A DNA stretch of 64,000 nt from Amoebidium appalachense. Its lineage: Eukaryota > Ichthyosporea. Position numbers and translations under genes: made by a program. The notes beneath the pieces were generated by a model. That model worked only from the letters and a program-made list of their open reading frames with translations, was not told where the DNA came from and did no database searches. Location: the NCBI GenBank assembly GCA_963693365.1, contig CAVNZM010000014.1:6758001-6822000 (forward strand). Direction: 5' to 3'. Below are positions 53,279-62,234 of the stretch, piece after piece (the stretch's first letter is position 1; each line of letters opens with the position of its first letter).

Positions 53279-54604
53279 TCACCGTTGCCTCCTATCCAGT
53301 TTATCCATGCACATTGGTCTACCACCGTGGCTGCCGTATGGTGGTGCTGTGCCGTGGGGGGTGTTTGGATGACGAGTGTGCAGGACGTTGTGGATGCAGG
53401 CTGTGATGGCGGTGGTCAGGGTGGGGACTTCCCCGGCATGGGCCGGGCAGGCCCAGAGGTGGGTGGTGGTCTCAGGGTGCTGGCTGCACCGGGGGCATGT
53501 GGGCTGTGTAACGACGGTGGGGTGATCTCGGTGTAGCCGTGCCATGGTAGGCAGGGTGCCCATGGCCAGGGACAGGCTACGAGTGTTTCCTCTGGCTGCC
53601 CCGATGGTTGCCTGTGTGGGCCCCTTGTTGAGCTTGAGGGGGTTCCGTTCGGCTGGGAGCAGTCTGGGGTCGGCTAGTATGGACATAGCCTTGGTCTTGC
53701 CGGCCATGTCGGTGAGGAAGTCCTTGTTCAACCGGTTCAGTGTACCGGGAATGTTGCCGGGGATACGGTGGCCTTGTAGTCGTAGGAAGTATTTCCCCCC
53801 CCCCCGGGGCCGGAGGTAGGGGGGGGGGAGGGGGAGGACTCTTCCTGCATTGGCTGCCTTGTCTGCCTCGTTATTCCGTTGACCGTACCGTTTGGTGTTG
53901 GATTGGTGCCCCTTCACCCACGATACCTGTACAGAGCCTGGTTGCCGGAGAGAGAGTTGGTCTCGTACGTGAGCCCATTCCACTATGTGGGGGAACTTTA
54001 GCTTGCGTCGAGGGGGTGTGGTGGGGTCTAAATTTGCCGTCCATCGGTCGACTACTCCGAGGTTATCGAGCTTGATGTGGATGGGGGTGGTGGTGGGGGT
54101 GAGCAGGAGGGCTAGTAGTACCCCTGTGAGTTCGGCTTGGGTGGATGATAGGGCCGTATGGAGCCTGGTCTTGGCCGTCACTGGAGGTGCTTTCCGGTCC
54201 GGGGTATCCAGTGCCGCCCCGGCTCCGGCCTGGGCTATCCTCCTGCCCGGGTGGATGAGGCTGCCGTCCGTATAAACGGTGATCGGTTGGTCTGGGGGGA
54301 TCAGGGTGATTTGCTGCTGCCACTCGTCATAGGTGGCCTGGGGCACCAAGTCGGTGTAGGTGAGCCTACGGGGAGTGGGTGGGCTCGGCAGGTCAGCCGG
54401 GTGGGCCGTGCACTTGTGTCCTGGTGGTGACCCTACCGGTGGTGGCTGCTGGGGGGGGGGGTGGGCCGGGGAGGTCCCCCGGTAAGGGTGTGGCTTCCTC
54501 GTTGGCTTGCAGGTGGAGCATCTGGGGTGATGCCTGTTGGTGGGGGGGAAGATGCCGCCGGAAATGGTGTATCTTCCTCCACTGCTCGGCCGGATCGGAG
54601 CCAT
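53279..54604 (-). CDS. LINE RNase H domain and zinc knuckle
   Basis: 441 open codons overlapping the end of the RT frame by about 210 bp in another frame. The first part repeats in-frame the Pro-rich linker. RNase H follows with all four acidic catalytic residues: YTDGS, STQAELTGV, KLDNLGVV and NNEADKAAN, plus a WVKGHQ histidine region. The C-terminus has CPRCSQHPETTTHLWACPAH, a C-x2-C-x7-H-x4-C knuckle common at the end of such LINEs. The domain would degrade RNA in the cDNA hybrid. The stop is at 53279. Confidence 0.88.
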   Translation of the reverse strand: MAPIRPSSGGRYTISGGIFPPTNRHHPRCSTCKPTRKPHPYRGTSPAHPPPQQPPPVGSPPGHKCTAHPADLPSPPTPRRLTYTDLVPQATYDEWQQQITLIPPDQPITVYTDGSLIHPGRRIAQAGAGAALDTPDRKAPPVTAKTRLHTALSSTQAELTGVLLALLLTPTTTPIHIKLDNLGVVDRWTANLDPTTPPRRKLKFPHIVEWAHVRDQLSLRQPGSVQVSWVKGHQSNTKRYGQRNNEADKAANAGRVLPLPPPYLRPRGGGKYFLRLQGHRIPGNIPGTLNRLNKDFLTDMAGKTKAMSILADPRLLPAERNPLKLNKGPTQATIGAARGNTRSLSLAMGTLPTMARLHRDHPTVVTQPTCPRCSQHPETTTHLWACPAHAGEVPTLTTAITACIHNVLHTRHPNTPHGTAPPYGSHGGRPMCMDKLDRRQR

Positions 54605-57600
54605 CCTTCAGTGCGATGACTTGGTAGATGTCGATACTGTCGGTGTTGATGAAGTCCTTGTGGTACTTCGGGACTACCATGTGGGTGGTGATTCGGGTCT
54701 TGAAGGCCACGTAGGGGTCTGCCCGTATCACCTCCACAGCACGGGTCCACCCCACACACTGCTTGTTGTGGGTGTGATTATCGGCTGGGGGCTCAGGGGG
54801 CTCGTATTTGCTGTTGGTGCTGTCGGTGTTAGAGTCCTCTGAGTCGTCGGAGTCGTCGCTGGGCCCCGTCGACTCCGATTCTGGCTCCGTGTCTAACCCT
54901 TCCCCCTCTCCGTCTGCGTACCCGGGGTTGGGGGAGAGGGTGGCCGGGGTGTAGGCTAGGTTCCATGGGGAGTGGCCGTATTTGCAGTCACCAGGGCAAA
55001 AGCGGAAATGGGCTGTTCCATGTGGGTCGTTCCACGTGGGTCGGTGCCATCTCAGCCCCTCCTCCTCTGTGTTGTCCCGTAGATGGGCTATTTTGACCCA
55101 AGCCTCCCCGTTGTGGGTGGTGTGGGCCACCACCTGGCTGAGTTCGTATTGCCCGTTCTTGACTATTTCCACCACGAATGCACCGACGGGGTGGTTTGGC
55201 ACGAGGTCAATGGTGTGGTGGGTGTGTGGTCTGGGTGCTGGCCGTAGTTTGTCTGCGATGGGGATGGCCCCCTTGATGATGGACCTGTACCACTGTGTAG
55301 CTCCCGGGTGTAGTAGGTCTGGGGGGTGGGGCAGTTCGGGGAACGCCCGGAACACCCCCGGCCGTACCATGGTGTCCTCCACCGTGTAGAGTTGACGGGG
55401 GTGTGTGTGGGGGCCGATGTGGGCCGCAAAGGTGTGGTCCGGGAAAACGGTGTTGATAGGGGTGCTGGTTGTTGTTGCTGCTTCCCCTCCTTCTCCTTGG
55501 GGGGAGGGGGGGGGGGGGGGTGGGGGTGATTGTGTTTTTTGGGGAGGGGTTTCCCCAAGACTCAGGTGCCGCTCGTGAAGGATCCCCGTGATATGGGCCC
55601 AATAGTTGTGGAGCTGCTTTCCCCCTAGCCTGTAAAGTTTGGCTGGGGGTGCTTGCAGGGGTGGGTAGGGTAGGCCTGTCGCGTGTTGCTGCTGCCAGGC
55701 TCGGTACCGGACCACGTCCCCTGCTGGTCCTGGTGTTTCCAGCAGGGCACACAGCTCCGTAACCATGGTGCTGGCTGCTGATTCGACGATGCTGGCCAGT
55801 CCCCCTAGAGTGGGATGGTGTAGCAGCCCGGACGGGGTGCTCCGGTGGAAACCACACTTCCGACGGAGTAGGTCTCTCCACTTGCTGTCGATTGCCTGCA
55901 TGGTGGTGTTGCTGATGACTGACCCTTTGAGGAGGAAGAGGATGGCCGGGGCCACCACACTGTTGGCTACGTAGATCACTTGGCTGGGTGCCAGCATTTT
56001 ACGGGCTAGTATGGTGGTGGCCCGTAATGTCAGCTGCATGGCCTTCCCATCGTTGGGCCGGGTGTGTCGTTGGAGGGTGATGTTGACCCCTAGCACTCTG
56101 ATGTTTGCATCGGGGAGCTCGATCTGAATGGGTAGGGGTGGTGCTCCCGGGGATTTGCGGTACTGCATGGGGGCCACTGTTGCCCGTGTTGGGGTACCAC
56201 GGGCGAGGACTGAAAACTTGTCTGGGTGTGGTTCCAAGTCATGGTAATAAAAAAAGGGGGCAGATAAATCGAGAGTTTGCTGGATGCTCTCCTTGTTGGG
56301 GCCAAACCATGTTGTGTCGTCGGCGAAAGCTACAGACGTCACACACGGGGGTGTTTGTGCCGGTGTGTGGTGCTGTGTCTGTGGGGGTAGGTGGAAAGTG
56401 TACCCCTTGCCGTGCCTTTTGATGGCTGTTAAAACTGGATCGTAGAATATAATCCACAGAATGGGGGAGAGGACAGCCCCTTGGGCCAGGCCGTTTTCAA
56501 CAGGGAAAGACTCAGTGTGCCCCTGGTCTGTGCACACCGTGGCCGTACGACTGTGCCACATGTGCCGGAGGAGGGTGATTAGCTGGGGGTCTGTGCCCAG
56601 GCGGGTGAGCCCCAGTTCCACCGAGGGCCAAGACACCGTGTCATATGCCCTCTTAATGTCCTGTTGGACGATCCATAGTTCCTGGTCGTGGTCTATGGCA
56701 TCCTCTATCGTCTCTCGGATGATAGCCAGCGCCCCGTCGATACCCGGGCCCGGCACGAACCCAAAATTCCCCCCCGGGAGGAGGGTGGGGTACTGCCGGA
56801 AGATCGAGAGTAGGCGCTGGTTGATGACCGATTCTAGCAGCTTCCGTGCCGTTTCCAAGAGTGCTATCGGTCGGGTTTTGTCGAAGTCACCTTCCCATTC
56901 CCCTTTCGGTAGGGGATGGATGGTGTGGTGCAGCCATGACCTCGGTGTGGTCCCCGTGGCCAGACATCCGTTGATGATATGTAGGAGCCATGCTAGCCCC
57001 TTTGGCCCCAGGTGTTGGAAGTATTCGTACTGGATTTCCGTTGGGCCGGGGGCCTTCCCCCCCTGTCGGCTTTGGACGATCTGTTGGAGCTCGTCGTGGG
57101 TGGCCGGGTGCATTGTAGACCCTAATGGGGAGTCTTCGGGGGGGATCGGTCGATAGATGTCGGCCCACATTGGGTCGGCGAGCATCTCCTCGATGTGTGG
57201 GTTCCTGCGGGCCGTCCACCGGTGATAAGTTTCACGAATGACGGGCTCCGTGTCAGCCCACTCCGTGAGGTACTCAGTGCCCGTTGGGGTGACGTGCTTG
57301 ACTAACGTAGCCGAGACGTTCACACTCCCCCGGTCTAAAATGCTGCTTAGTGCTCGCCGGAGTTCGTCCACCATACGCTTGCACCGTGCTTCTGCTGCTG
57401 CTGTTGCCCGTAACCAAAGGAGTTTTTGCCGTTTCCTTCGGAGTTGGGACCTGTATAGTTGTAGTTGCTCCCGCATGGTTGCCTCCCACTCCTCCCACTG
57501 CCTCCCTGTCTGAGACAGGTGGGCTGCTGGGGGGGTGGGGTGCTGCTGCAGGGTGGGTGACCCGTGCCGCGCCTGCTGGCCAGGGTTGCACTCTGCTGCT

Positions 57601-60600
57601 GTGGGCCGTTGCGGCTGCGTGGGTGTGGTCTGTAGCTGTTGGTTGCCCGTGGGTGGCCCTGGCAGGGTCTGCAGGCGGGGTGGCCCCTGCTTTGGCTGCC
57701 GGTGTGGGCTGCCTGCTTGGGCTTCAGCCTGCGGCTGCTGCTGCTGGCTTGGTTGCTCCTGTTGGTGCTGTCGGCTGGGTGGCCCGTGCTGGGCCTGCCG
57801 GCCGGGGCTGCAATCTGCTGCTGCATGCAGCTGCTGCAGTGTGGGTGTGATTTGTTGCTGCTGGCCGGGTAGCCCATGCAGGGCCTGCAGGCTGGGCGGC
57901 CCCTGCTGTGGCTGCCGGTGTGGGCTGCCTGCTAGGGCTGCAGCCTGAGGCTGCTGCTGCTGGCTTGGTGGCTCCTGTTGGTACTGTCGGCTGGGGGGGC
58001 CGTGCTGGGCCGGCCGGCCGGGGCTGCACACTGCTGCTGCAGGCAGCTGCTGCAGTGTGGGTGGGGTCGGTTGCTGCTGGCTGGGTGGCCCCTGCTGTGG
58101 CTGCCGGTGTGGGCTGCCTGCTGGGGCTGCAGCCTGAGGCTGCTGCTGCTGGCTTGGAGGCTCCTGTTCGTGCTGTCGGCTGGGTGGCCCGTGCTGGGCC
58201 GGCCGGCCGGGGCTGCGATCATGCGGCAGCTGGTGCAGTGGGGGTGTGGTCGGTTGCTGCTGGCTGGGTGGCCTTGGCGGGGCCTGCAGGCTGGGTGGCC
58301 CCTGCTGTGACTGCCGGTGTGGGCTGCCTGCTGGGGCTGCAGCCTGTGGCTGCTGCTGCTCGCTTGGTGGCTCCTGTTTGTGCCGTCGGCTGGGTGGCCC
58401 GCGCTGGGCCGGCCGGCCGGGGCTGCAATCTGCTGCTGCAGGCAGCCACTGCAGTGTGGGTGTGGTCGTTTGCTGCTGGCTGGGTGCCCCTGGCAGGGCC
58501 TGCAGGCTGGGTGGCCCTTGCTGTGGCTGCCGGTGTGGGCTGCCCGCTGAGGCTGCAGCCTGAGGCTGCTGCTGCTGACTGGGTGGCTCCTGTTGGTGCT
58601 GTCGGCTGGGTGGCCCGTGCTGGGCCTGCCGGCCGGAGCTGCCCGTCGCTGCTGCAGGCGGCTGCTGCGGTGTGGGTGTGGTCGGTTGTTGCTGGTTGGG
58701 TGGCCCTGGCAGGGCCTGCAGGCTGGGTGGCCCCTGCTGTGGCTGCCGTTGTGGGCTGCTTGTTGGGACTACAGCCTGAATCTGCTGCTGCCAGCTGGGT
58801 GCCTCCTGCTGGTGCTGTCGGCTGGGTGACCCGTGCTGGGCCTGCCGGCCGGGGTTACCCTCCGCTTCTGCAGGCAGCTGCTGCAGTGTGGGTGTGGTCG
58901 GTTGTTGCCGGCCAGGTGGCCCTGGCAGGGCCTGCAGGCTGGGTGGCCCCTGCTGAGGCTGCCGGTGTGGGCTGCCTGCTGGGGCTGCCGCCTGAGGCTG
59001 CTGCTGCTGGTTTGGCGGCTCCTGTCGGTGCTGTCGGCTGGATGGCCCGTCCTGGGCCTGCCGGCTGGGGTTGCAGTCTGCTACCTGCTGCTGCTGCCGT
59101 GTGGGTGTGGTCGGTTGCTGCTGGCTGGGTTGTTCTGGCAGGGCCTGCAGGCTGGGTGGCCCCTGCTGTGGCTGCAGGTGTGGGCTGCCTGCTGGGTCTG
59201 CAGCCTGAGGCTGCTGTTGCTGGCGGGGTGGCTCCTGTTGGTGCTGTCGGCTGGGTGGCCCGTGCTGGGCCGGCCGGCCGGGGCTGCACGCCGCCGCTGC
59301 AGGCAGCTGCTGCAGTGTAGGTGTGGTCGGTTGTTGCTGGCTGGGTGGCCCTGGCAGGGCCTGCAGGCTGGGTGGCCCCTGCTGTGGCTGCCGGTGAGGG
59401 CTGCCTGCTGGGGCTGCAGCCTGCGGCGGCTGCTGCTGGCTTGGTGGCTCCTGTTGGTACTGTCGGCTGGGTGGCCCGTGCTGGGCCGGCCGGCCGGGGC
59501 TGCAATCTGCTACTGTAGGCCGCCGCTGCATTGTGGGTGTGGTCGGTTGCTGCTGGCTGGGTGACCCTGGCAGGGCCTGCAGGCTGGGTGGCCCCTGCTG
59601 TGGCTGCCGGTGTGGGCTGCCTGCTGGGGCTACAGCCTGAGGCTGCTGCTGCTGGCTGGGTGGCTCCTGTTGGTTGGGTGGCCCGTGCTGGGCCTGCCGG
59701 CCGGGGCTGCACGCTGCTGCTGCAGGCGGCTGCTGCAGTGTGGGTGTGGTCGGTTGTTGCTGGCTGGGTGGCCCTGGCAGGGCCTGCAGGCTGGGTGGCC
59801 CCTGCTGAGGCTGCCGGTGTGGGCTGCCTGCTGGGGCTGCCGCCTGAGGCTGCTGCTGCTGGTTTGGCGGCTCCTGTCGGTGCTGTCGGCTGGATGGCCC
59901 GTCTTGGGCCTGCCGGCTGGGGTTGCAGTCTGCTACCTGCTGCTGCTGCCGTGTGGGTGTGGTCGGTTGCTGCTGGCTGGGTTGTTCTGGCAGGGCCTGC
60001 AGGCTGGGTGGCCCCTGCTGTGGCTGCAGGTGTGGGCTGCCTGCTGGGTCTGCAGCCTGAGGCTGCTGTTGCTGGCGGGGTGGCTCCTGTTGGTGCTGTC
60101 GGCTGGGTGGCCCGTGCTGGGCCGGCCGGCCGGGGCTGCACGCCGCCGCTGCAGGCAGCTGCTGCAGTGTAGGTGTGGTCGGTTGTTGCTGGCTGGGTGG
60201 CCCTGGCAGGGCCTGCAGGCTGGGTGGCCCCTGCTGTGGCTGCCGGTGAGGGCTGCCTGCTGGGGCTACAGCCTGCGGCGGCTGCTGCTGGCTTGGTGGC
60301 TCCTGTTTGTACTGTCGGCTGGGTGGCCCGTGCTGGGCCGGCCGGCCGGGGCTGCAATCTGCTGCTGCAGGCAGCTGCTGCAGTGTAGATGTGATCGGTT
60401 GCTGCTGGCTGGGTGGCCCATGCAGGGCCTTCAGGCTGGGTGGCCCCTGTTGTGGGCTGCTGGCGGGGGCTGCAGCCTGAGGCTGCTGTTGCTGGCTTGG
60501 TGGCTCCTGTTGGTGCTGGCGACTGGGTGGCCCATGCTGGTCCTGCCGGCCGGGGCTGTCTGCTGGGGCAGCGGCAGGCCGATGCAGCAAAGTGGGTGTG

Positions 60601-62234
60601 GGTTGGTGCTGCTGGGTGGGGCTGCAATCTGCTGCTGCAGGCAGTTGCTGCCGGGTGGGTGTGGTTTGTTGCTGCTGGCCGGGTGGCCCATGCAGGCCCT
60701 GCAGGCTGGGTGGCCCCTGCGGTGGCTGCCGGTGTGGGCTGCCTGCTAGGGCTGCAGCCTGAGGCTCCTGCTGCTGGCGTGGTGGCTCCTGTTGGTACTG
60801 TCGGCTGGGTGGGCCGTGCTGGGCCGGCCGGCCGGGGCTGCAAACTGCTGCTGCAGGCAGCTGCTGCAGTGTGGGTGGGGTCGGTTGCTGCTGGTTGGGT
60901 GGCCCTGGCAGGGCCTGCAGGCTGGGTGGCCCCTGCTGTGGCTGCCGGTGTGGGCTGCCGGCAGGGTCTGCAGCCTGCGGCTGCTGCTGCTGGCTTGGTG
61001 GCTCCTGTTCGTGCTGTCGGCTGGGTGGCCCGTGCTGGGCCGTCCGGCCGGGGCTGCAATCTGCTGCCGCAGGCAGCTGGTGCAGTGTGGGTGTGGTCGG
61101 TTGCTGCTGGCTGGGTGGCCCAGGCGGGGCCTGCAGGGTGGGTGGCCCCTGCTGTGACTGCCGGTGTGGGCTGCCTGCTGGGGCTGCAGCCTTTGGCTGC
61201 TGCTGCTGGCTTGGTGGCTCCTGTTTGTGCTGTCGGCTGGGTGGCTCGTGTTGGGCCGGCCGGCCGGAGCTGCAATCTGCTACTGTAGGCCGCCGCTGCA
61301 TTGTGGGTGTGGTCGGTTGCTGCTGGCTGGGTGACCCTGGCAGGGCCTGCAGGCTGGGTGGCCCCTGCTGTGGCTGCCGGTGTGGGCTGCCTGCTGGGGC
61401 TTCAGCCTGAGGCTGCTGCTGCTGGCTGGGTGGCTCCTGTTGGTTGGGTGGCCCGTGCTGGGCCTGCCGGCCGGGGCTGCACGCTGCTGCTGCAGGCGGC
61501 TGCTGCAGTGTGGGTGTGGTCGGTTGTTGCTGGCTGGGTGGCCCTGGCAGGGCCTGCAGGCTGGGTGGCCCCTGCTGTGGCTGCCGGTGTGGGCTGCCTG
61601 CTGGGGCTGCAGCCTGCGGCTGCTGCTGCTGGCTTGGTGGCTCCTGTTGGTGCTGTCGGCTGAGTGGCCCGTGCTGGGCCGGCCGGCCGGGGCTGCAATC
61701 TGCTGCTGCAGGCAGCTGCTGCAGTGTAGGTGTGATCGGTTGCTGCTGGCTAGGTGGCCCATGCAGGGCCTGCAGGCTGGGTGGCCCCTGCTGTGGCTGC
61801 CGTTGTGGGCTGCCGGCAGGGGCTTCAGCCTGAGGCTGCTGCTGCTGGCTTGGTGGCTCCTGTTGGTGCTGTCGACTGGGTGGCCCATGCTGGGCCTGCC
61901 TGTTGGGGCTGCCTGCTGGGCCAGCGGCAGGCTGGTGCAGCAAAGTGGGTGTGGGTTGGTGCTGCTGGGTGGATCCGGGGTCCCCCTCCTCCTGATACCA
62001 CCCCGTCTGGGACGGGTGTGCCTGGGGGGAGGGGGGGGGTGTCCTGGGGGGTGGGGGGGATGCCCGGGGGGTTGTTGGGGTCGGCTGTGTACAGTGGGAT
62101 GATGGGACTGCTTGTTGGGGGTACCGGTGGGGGGGGCTCCGGAGGGGGAGGGGGTGCTGGCCAGCCATATTGGACGGCCAGCTCCTTGGCCCTCTCCCAG
62201 AAACCCTGTGGATTTGCCGCCCGGTCCGTTGCAT
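54393..62234 (-). CDS. LINE reverse transcriptase with long Gln/Pro-rich repeat region
   Basis: 2,613 open codons. The first 1,420 or so are Gln/Pro/Ala-rich repeats of about 70 residues. The RT follows: RPIALLETARKLLESVINQRL-type finger (split by me at 20), QQDIKRAYDTVSW (motif A), GLAQGAVLSPILW (motif B) and FADDTTWFG (motif C, near 56316-56327), with both catalytic Asp of FADD present. After the thumb come two small similar segments (QVVAHTTHNGEAWVKIAHLR and YQVIALKDG..WRKIHHFRR) flanking an Asp/Ser-rich acidic linker. The frame ends at 54393; a C run near 54450-54460 marks the likely shift into the RNase H frame. Function: cDNA synthesis at the nicked target. Confidence 0.9.
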   Translation of the reverse strand: MQRTGRQIHRVSGRGPRSWPSNMAGQHPLPLRSPPHRYPQQAVPSSHCTQPTPTTPRASPPPPRTPPPSPQAHPSQTGWYQEEGDPGSTQQHQPTPTLLHQPAAGPAGSPNRQAQHGPPSRQHQQEPPSQQQQPQAEAPAGSPQRQPQQGPPSLQALHGPPSQQQPITPTLQQLPAAADCSPGRPAQHGPLSRQHQQEPPSQQQQPQAAAPAGSPHRQPQQGPPSLQALPGPPSQQQPTTPTLQQPPAAAACSPGRQAQHGPPNQQEPPSQQQQPQAEAPAGSPHRQPQQGPPSLQALPGSPSQQQPTTPTMQRRPTVADCSSGRPAQHEPPSRQHKQEPPSQQQQPKAAAPAGSPHRQSQQGPPTLQAPPGPPSQQQPTTPTLHQLPAAADCSPGRTAQHGPPSRQHEQEPPSQQQQPQAADPAGSPHRQPQQGPPSLQALPGPPNQQQPTPPTLQQLPAAAVCSPGRPAQHGPPSRQYQQEPPRQQQEPQAAALAGSPHRQPPQGPPSLQGLHGPPGQQQQTTPTRQQLPAAADCSPTQQHQPTPTLLHRPAAAPADSPGRQDQHGPPSRQHQQEPPSQQQQPQAAAPASSPQQGPPSLKALHGPPSQQQPITSTLQQLPAAADCSPGRPAQHGPPSRQYKQEPPSQQQPPQAVAPAGSPHRQPQQGPPSLQALPGPPSQQQPTTPTLQQLPAAAACSPGRPAQHGPPSRQHQQEPPRQQQQPQAADPAGSPHLQPQQGPPSLQALPEQPSQQQPTTPTRQQQQVADCNPSRQAQDGPSSRQHRQEPPNQQQQPQAAAPAGSPHRQPQQGPPSLQALPGPPSQQQPTTPTLQQPPAAAACSPGRQAQHGPPNQQEPPSQQQQPQAVAPAGSPHRQPQQGPPSLQALPGSPSQQQPTTPTMQRRPTVADCSPGRPAQHGPPSRQYQQEPPSQQQPPQAAAPAGSPHRQPQQGPPSLQALPGPPSQQQPTTPTLQQLPAAAACSPGRPAQHGPPSRQHQQEPPRQQQQPQAADPAGSPHLQPQQGPPSLQALPEQPSQQQPTTPTRQQQQVADCNPSRQAQDGPSSRQHRQEPPNQQQQPQAAAPAGSPHRQPQQGPPSLQALPGPPGRQQPTTPTLQQLPAEAEGNPGRQAQHGSPSRQHQQEAPSWQQQIQAVVPTSSPQRQPQQGPPSLQALPGPPNQQQPTTPTPQQPPAAATGSSGRQAQHGPPSRQHQQEPPSQQQQPQAAASAGSPHRQPQQGPPSLQALPGAPSQQQTTTPTLQWLPAAADCSPGRPAQRGPPSRRHKQEPPSEQQQPQAAAPAGSPHRQSQQGPPSLQAPPRPPSQQQPTTPPLHQLPHDRSPGRPAQHGPPSRQHEQEPPSQQQQPQAAAPAGSPHRQPQQGPPSQQQPTPPTLQQLPAAAVCSPGRPAQHGPPSRQYQQEPPSQQQQPQAAALAGSPHRQPQQGPPSLQALHGLPGQQQQITPTLQQLHAAADCSPGRQAQHGPPSRQHQQEQPSQQQQPQAEAQAGSPHRQPKQGPPRLQTLPGPPTGNQQLQTTPTQPQRPTAAECNPGQQARHGSPTLQQHPTPPAAHLSQTGRQWEEWEATMREQLQLYRSQLRRKRQKLLWLRATAAAEARCKRMVDELRRALSSILDRGSVNVSATLVKHVTPTGTEYLTEWADTEPVIRETYHRWTARRNPHIEEMLADPMWADIYRPIPPEDSPLGSTMHPATHDELQQIVQSRQGGKAPGPTEIQYEYFQHLGPKGLAWLLHIINGCLATGTTPRSWLHHTIHPLPKGEWEGDFDKTRPIALLETARKLLESVINQRLLSIFRQYPTLLPGGNFGFVPGPGIDGALAIIRETIEDAIDHDQELWIVQQDIKRAYDTVSWPSVELGLTRLGTDPQLITLLRHMWHSRTATVCTDQGHTESFPVENGLAQGAVLSPILWIIFYDPVLTAIKRHGKGYTFHLPPQTQHHTPAQTPPCVTSVAFADDTTWFGPNKESIQQTLDLSAPFFYYHDLEPHPDKFSVLARGTPTRATVAPMQYRKSPGAPPLPIQIELPDANIRVLGVNITLQRHTRPNDGKAMQLTLRATTILARKMLAPSQVIYVANSVVAPAILFLLKGSVISNTTMQAIDSKWRDLLRRKCGFHRSTPSGLLHHPTLGGLASIVESAASTMVTELCALLETPGPAGDVVRYRAWQQQHATGLPYPPLQAPPAKLYRLGGKQLHNYWAHITGILHERHLSLGETPPQKTQSPPPPPPPSPQGEGGEAATTTSTPINTVFPDHTFAAHIGPHTHPRQLYTVEDTMVRPGVFRAFPELPHPPDLLHPGATQWYRSIIKGAIPIADKLRPAPRPHTHHTIDLVPNHPVGAFVVEIVKNGQYELSQVVAHTTHNGEAWVKIAHLRDNTEEEGLRWHRPTWNDPHGTAHFRFCPGDCKYGHSPWNLAYTPATLSPNPGYADGEGEGLDTEPESESTGPSDDSDDSEDSNTDSTNSKYEPPEPPADNHTHNKQCVGWTRAVEVIRADPYVAFKTRITTHMVVPKYHKDFINTDSIDIYQVIALKDGSDPAEQWRKIHHFRRHLPPHQQASPQMLHLQANEEATPLPGDLPGPPPPPAATTGRVTTRTQVHGPPG
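57530..61960 (-). repeat. Coding minisatellite inside the LINE, about 21 units of 190-220 bp
   Basis: Units average about 210 bp, marked on the + strand by GGCCGGCCGGGGCTGCA and CTGGGTGGCCCCTGCTGTGG. In the RT frame each unit gives about 70 residues with the anchors GPPSLQALPGPPSQQQP and GPPSRQHQQEPPSQQQQPQ. All frames on both strands stay open because units lack stops. There are higher-order copies: 59041-59320 recurs about 850 bp away at 59893-60172, and 59521-59760 recurs at about 61281-61530. Confidence 0.95.

Noticed and set aside
52763-53536. Plus-strand frame of 257 codons and opposite frame of 171 codons at the LINE 3' end
   Set aside because: GGT-rich low-complexity composition, no recognisable domain, overlap with RNase H in another frame; treated as 3'UTR.
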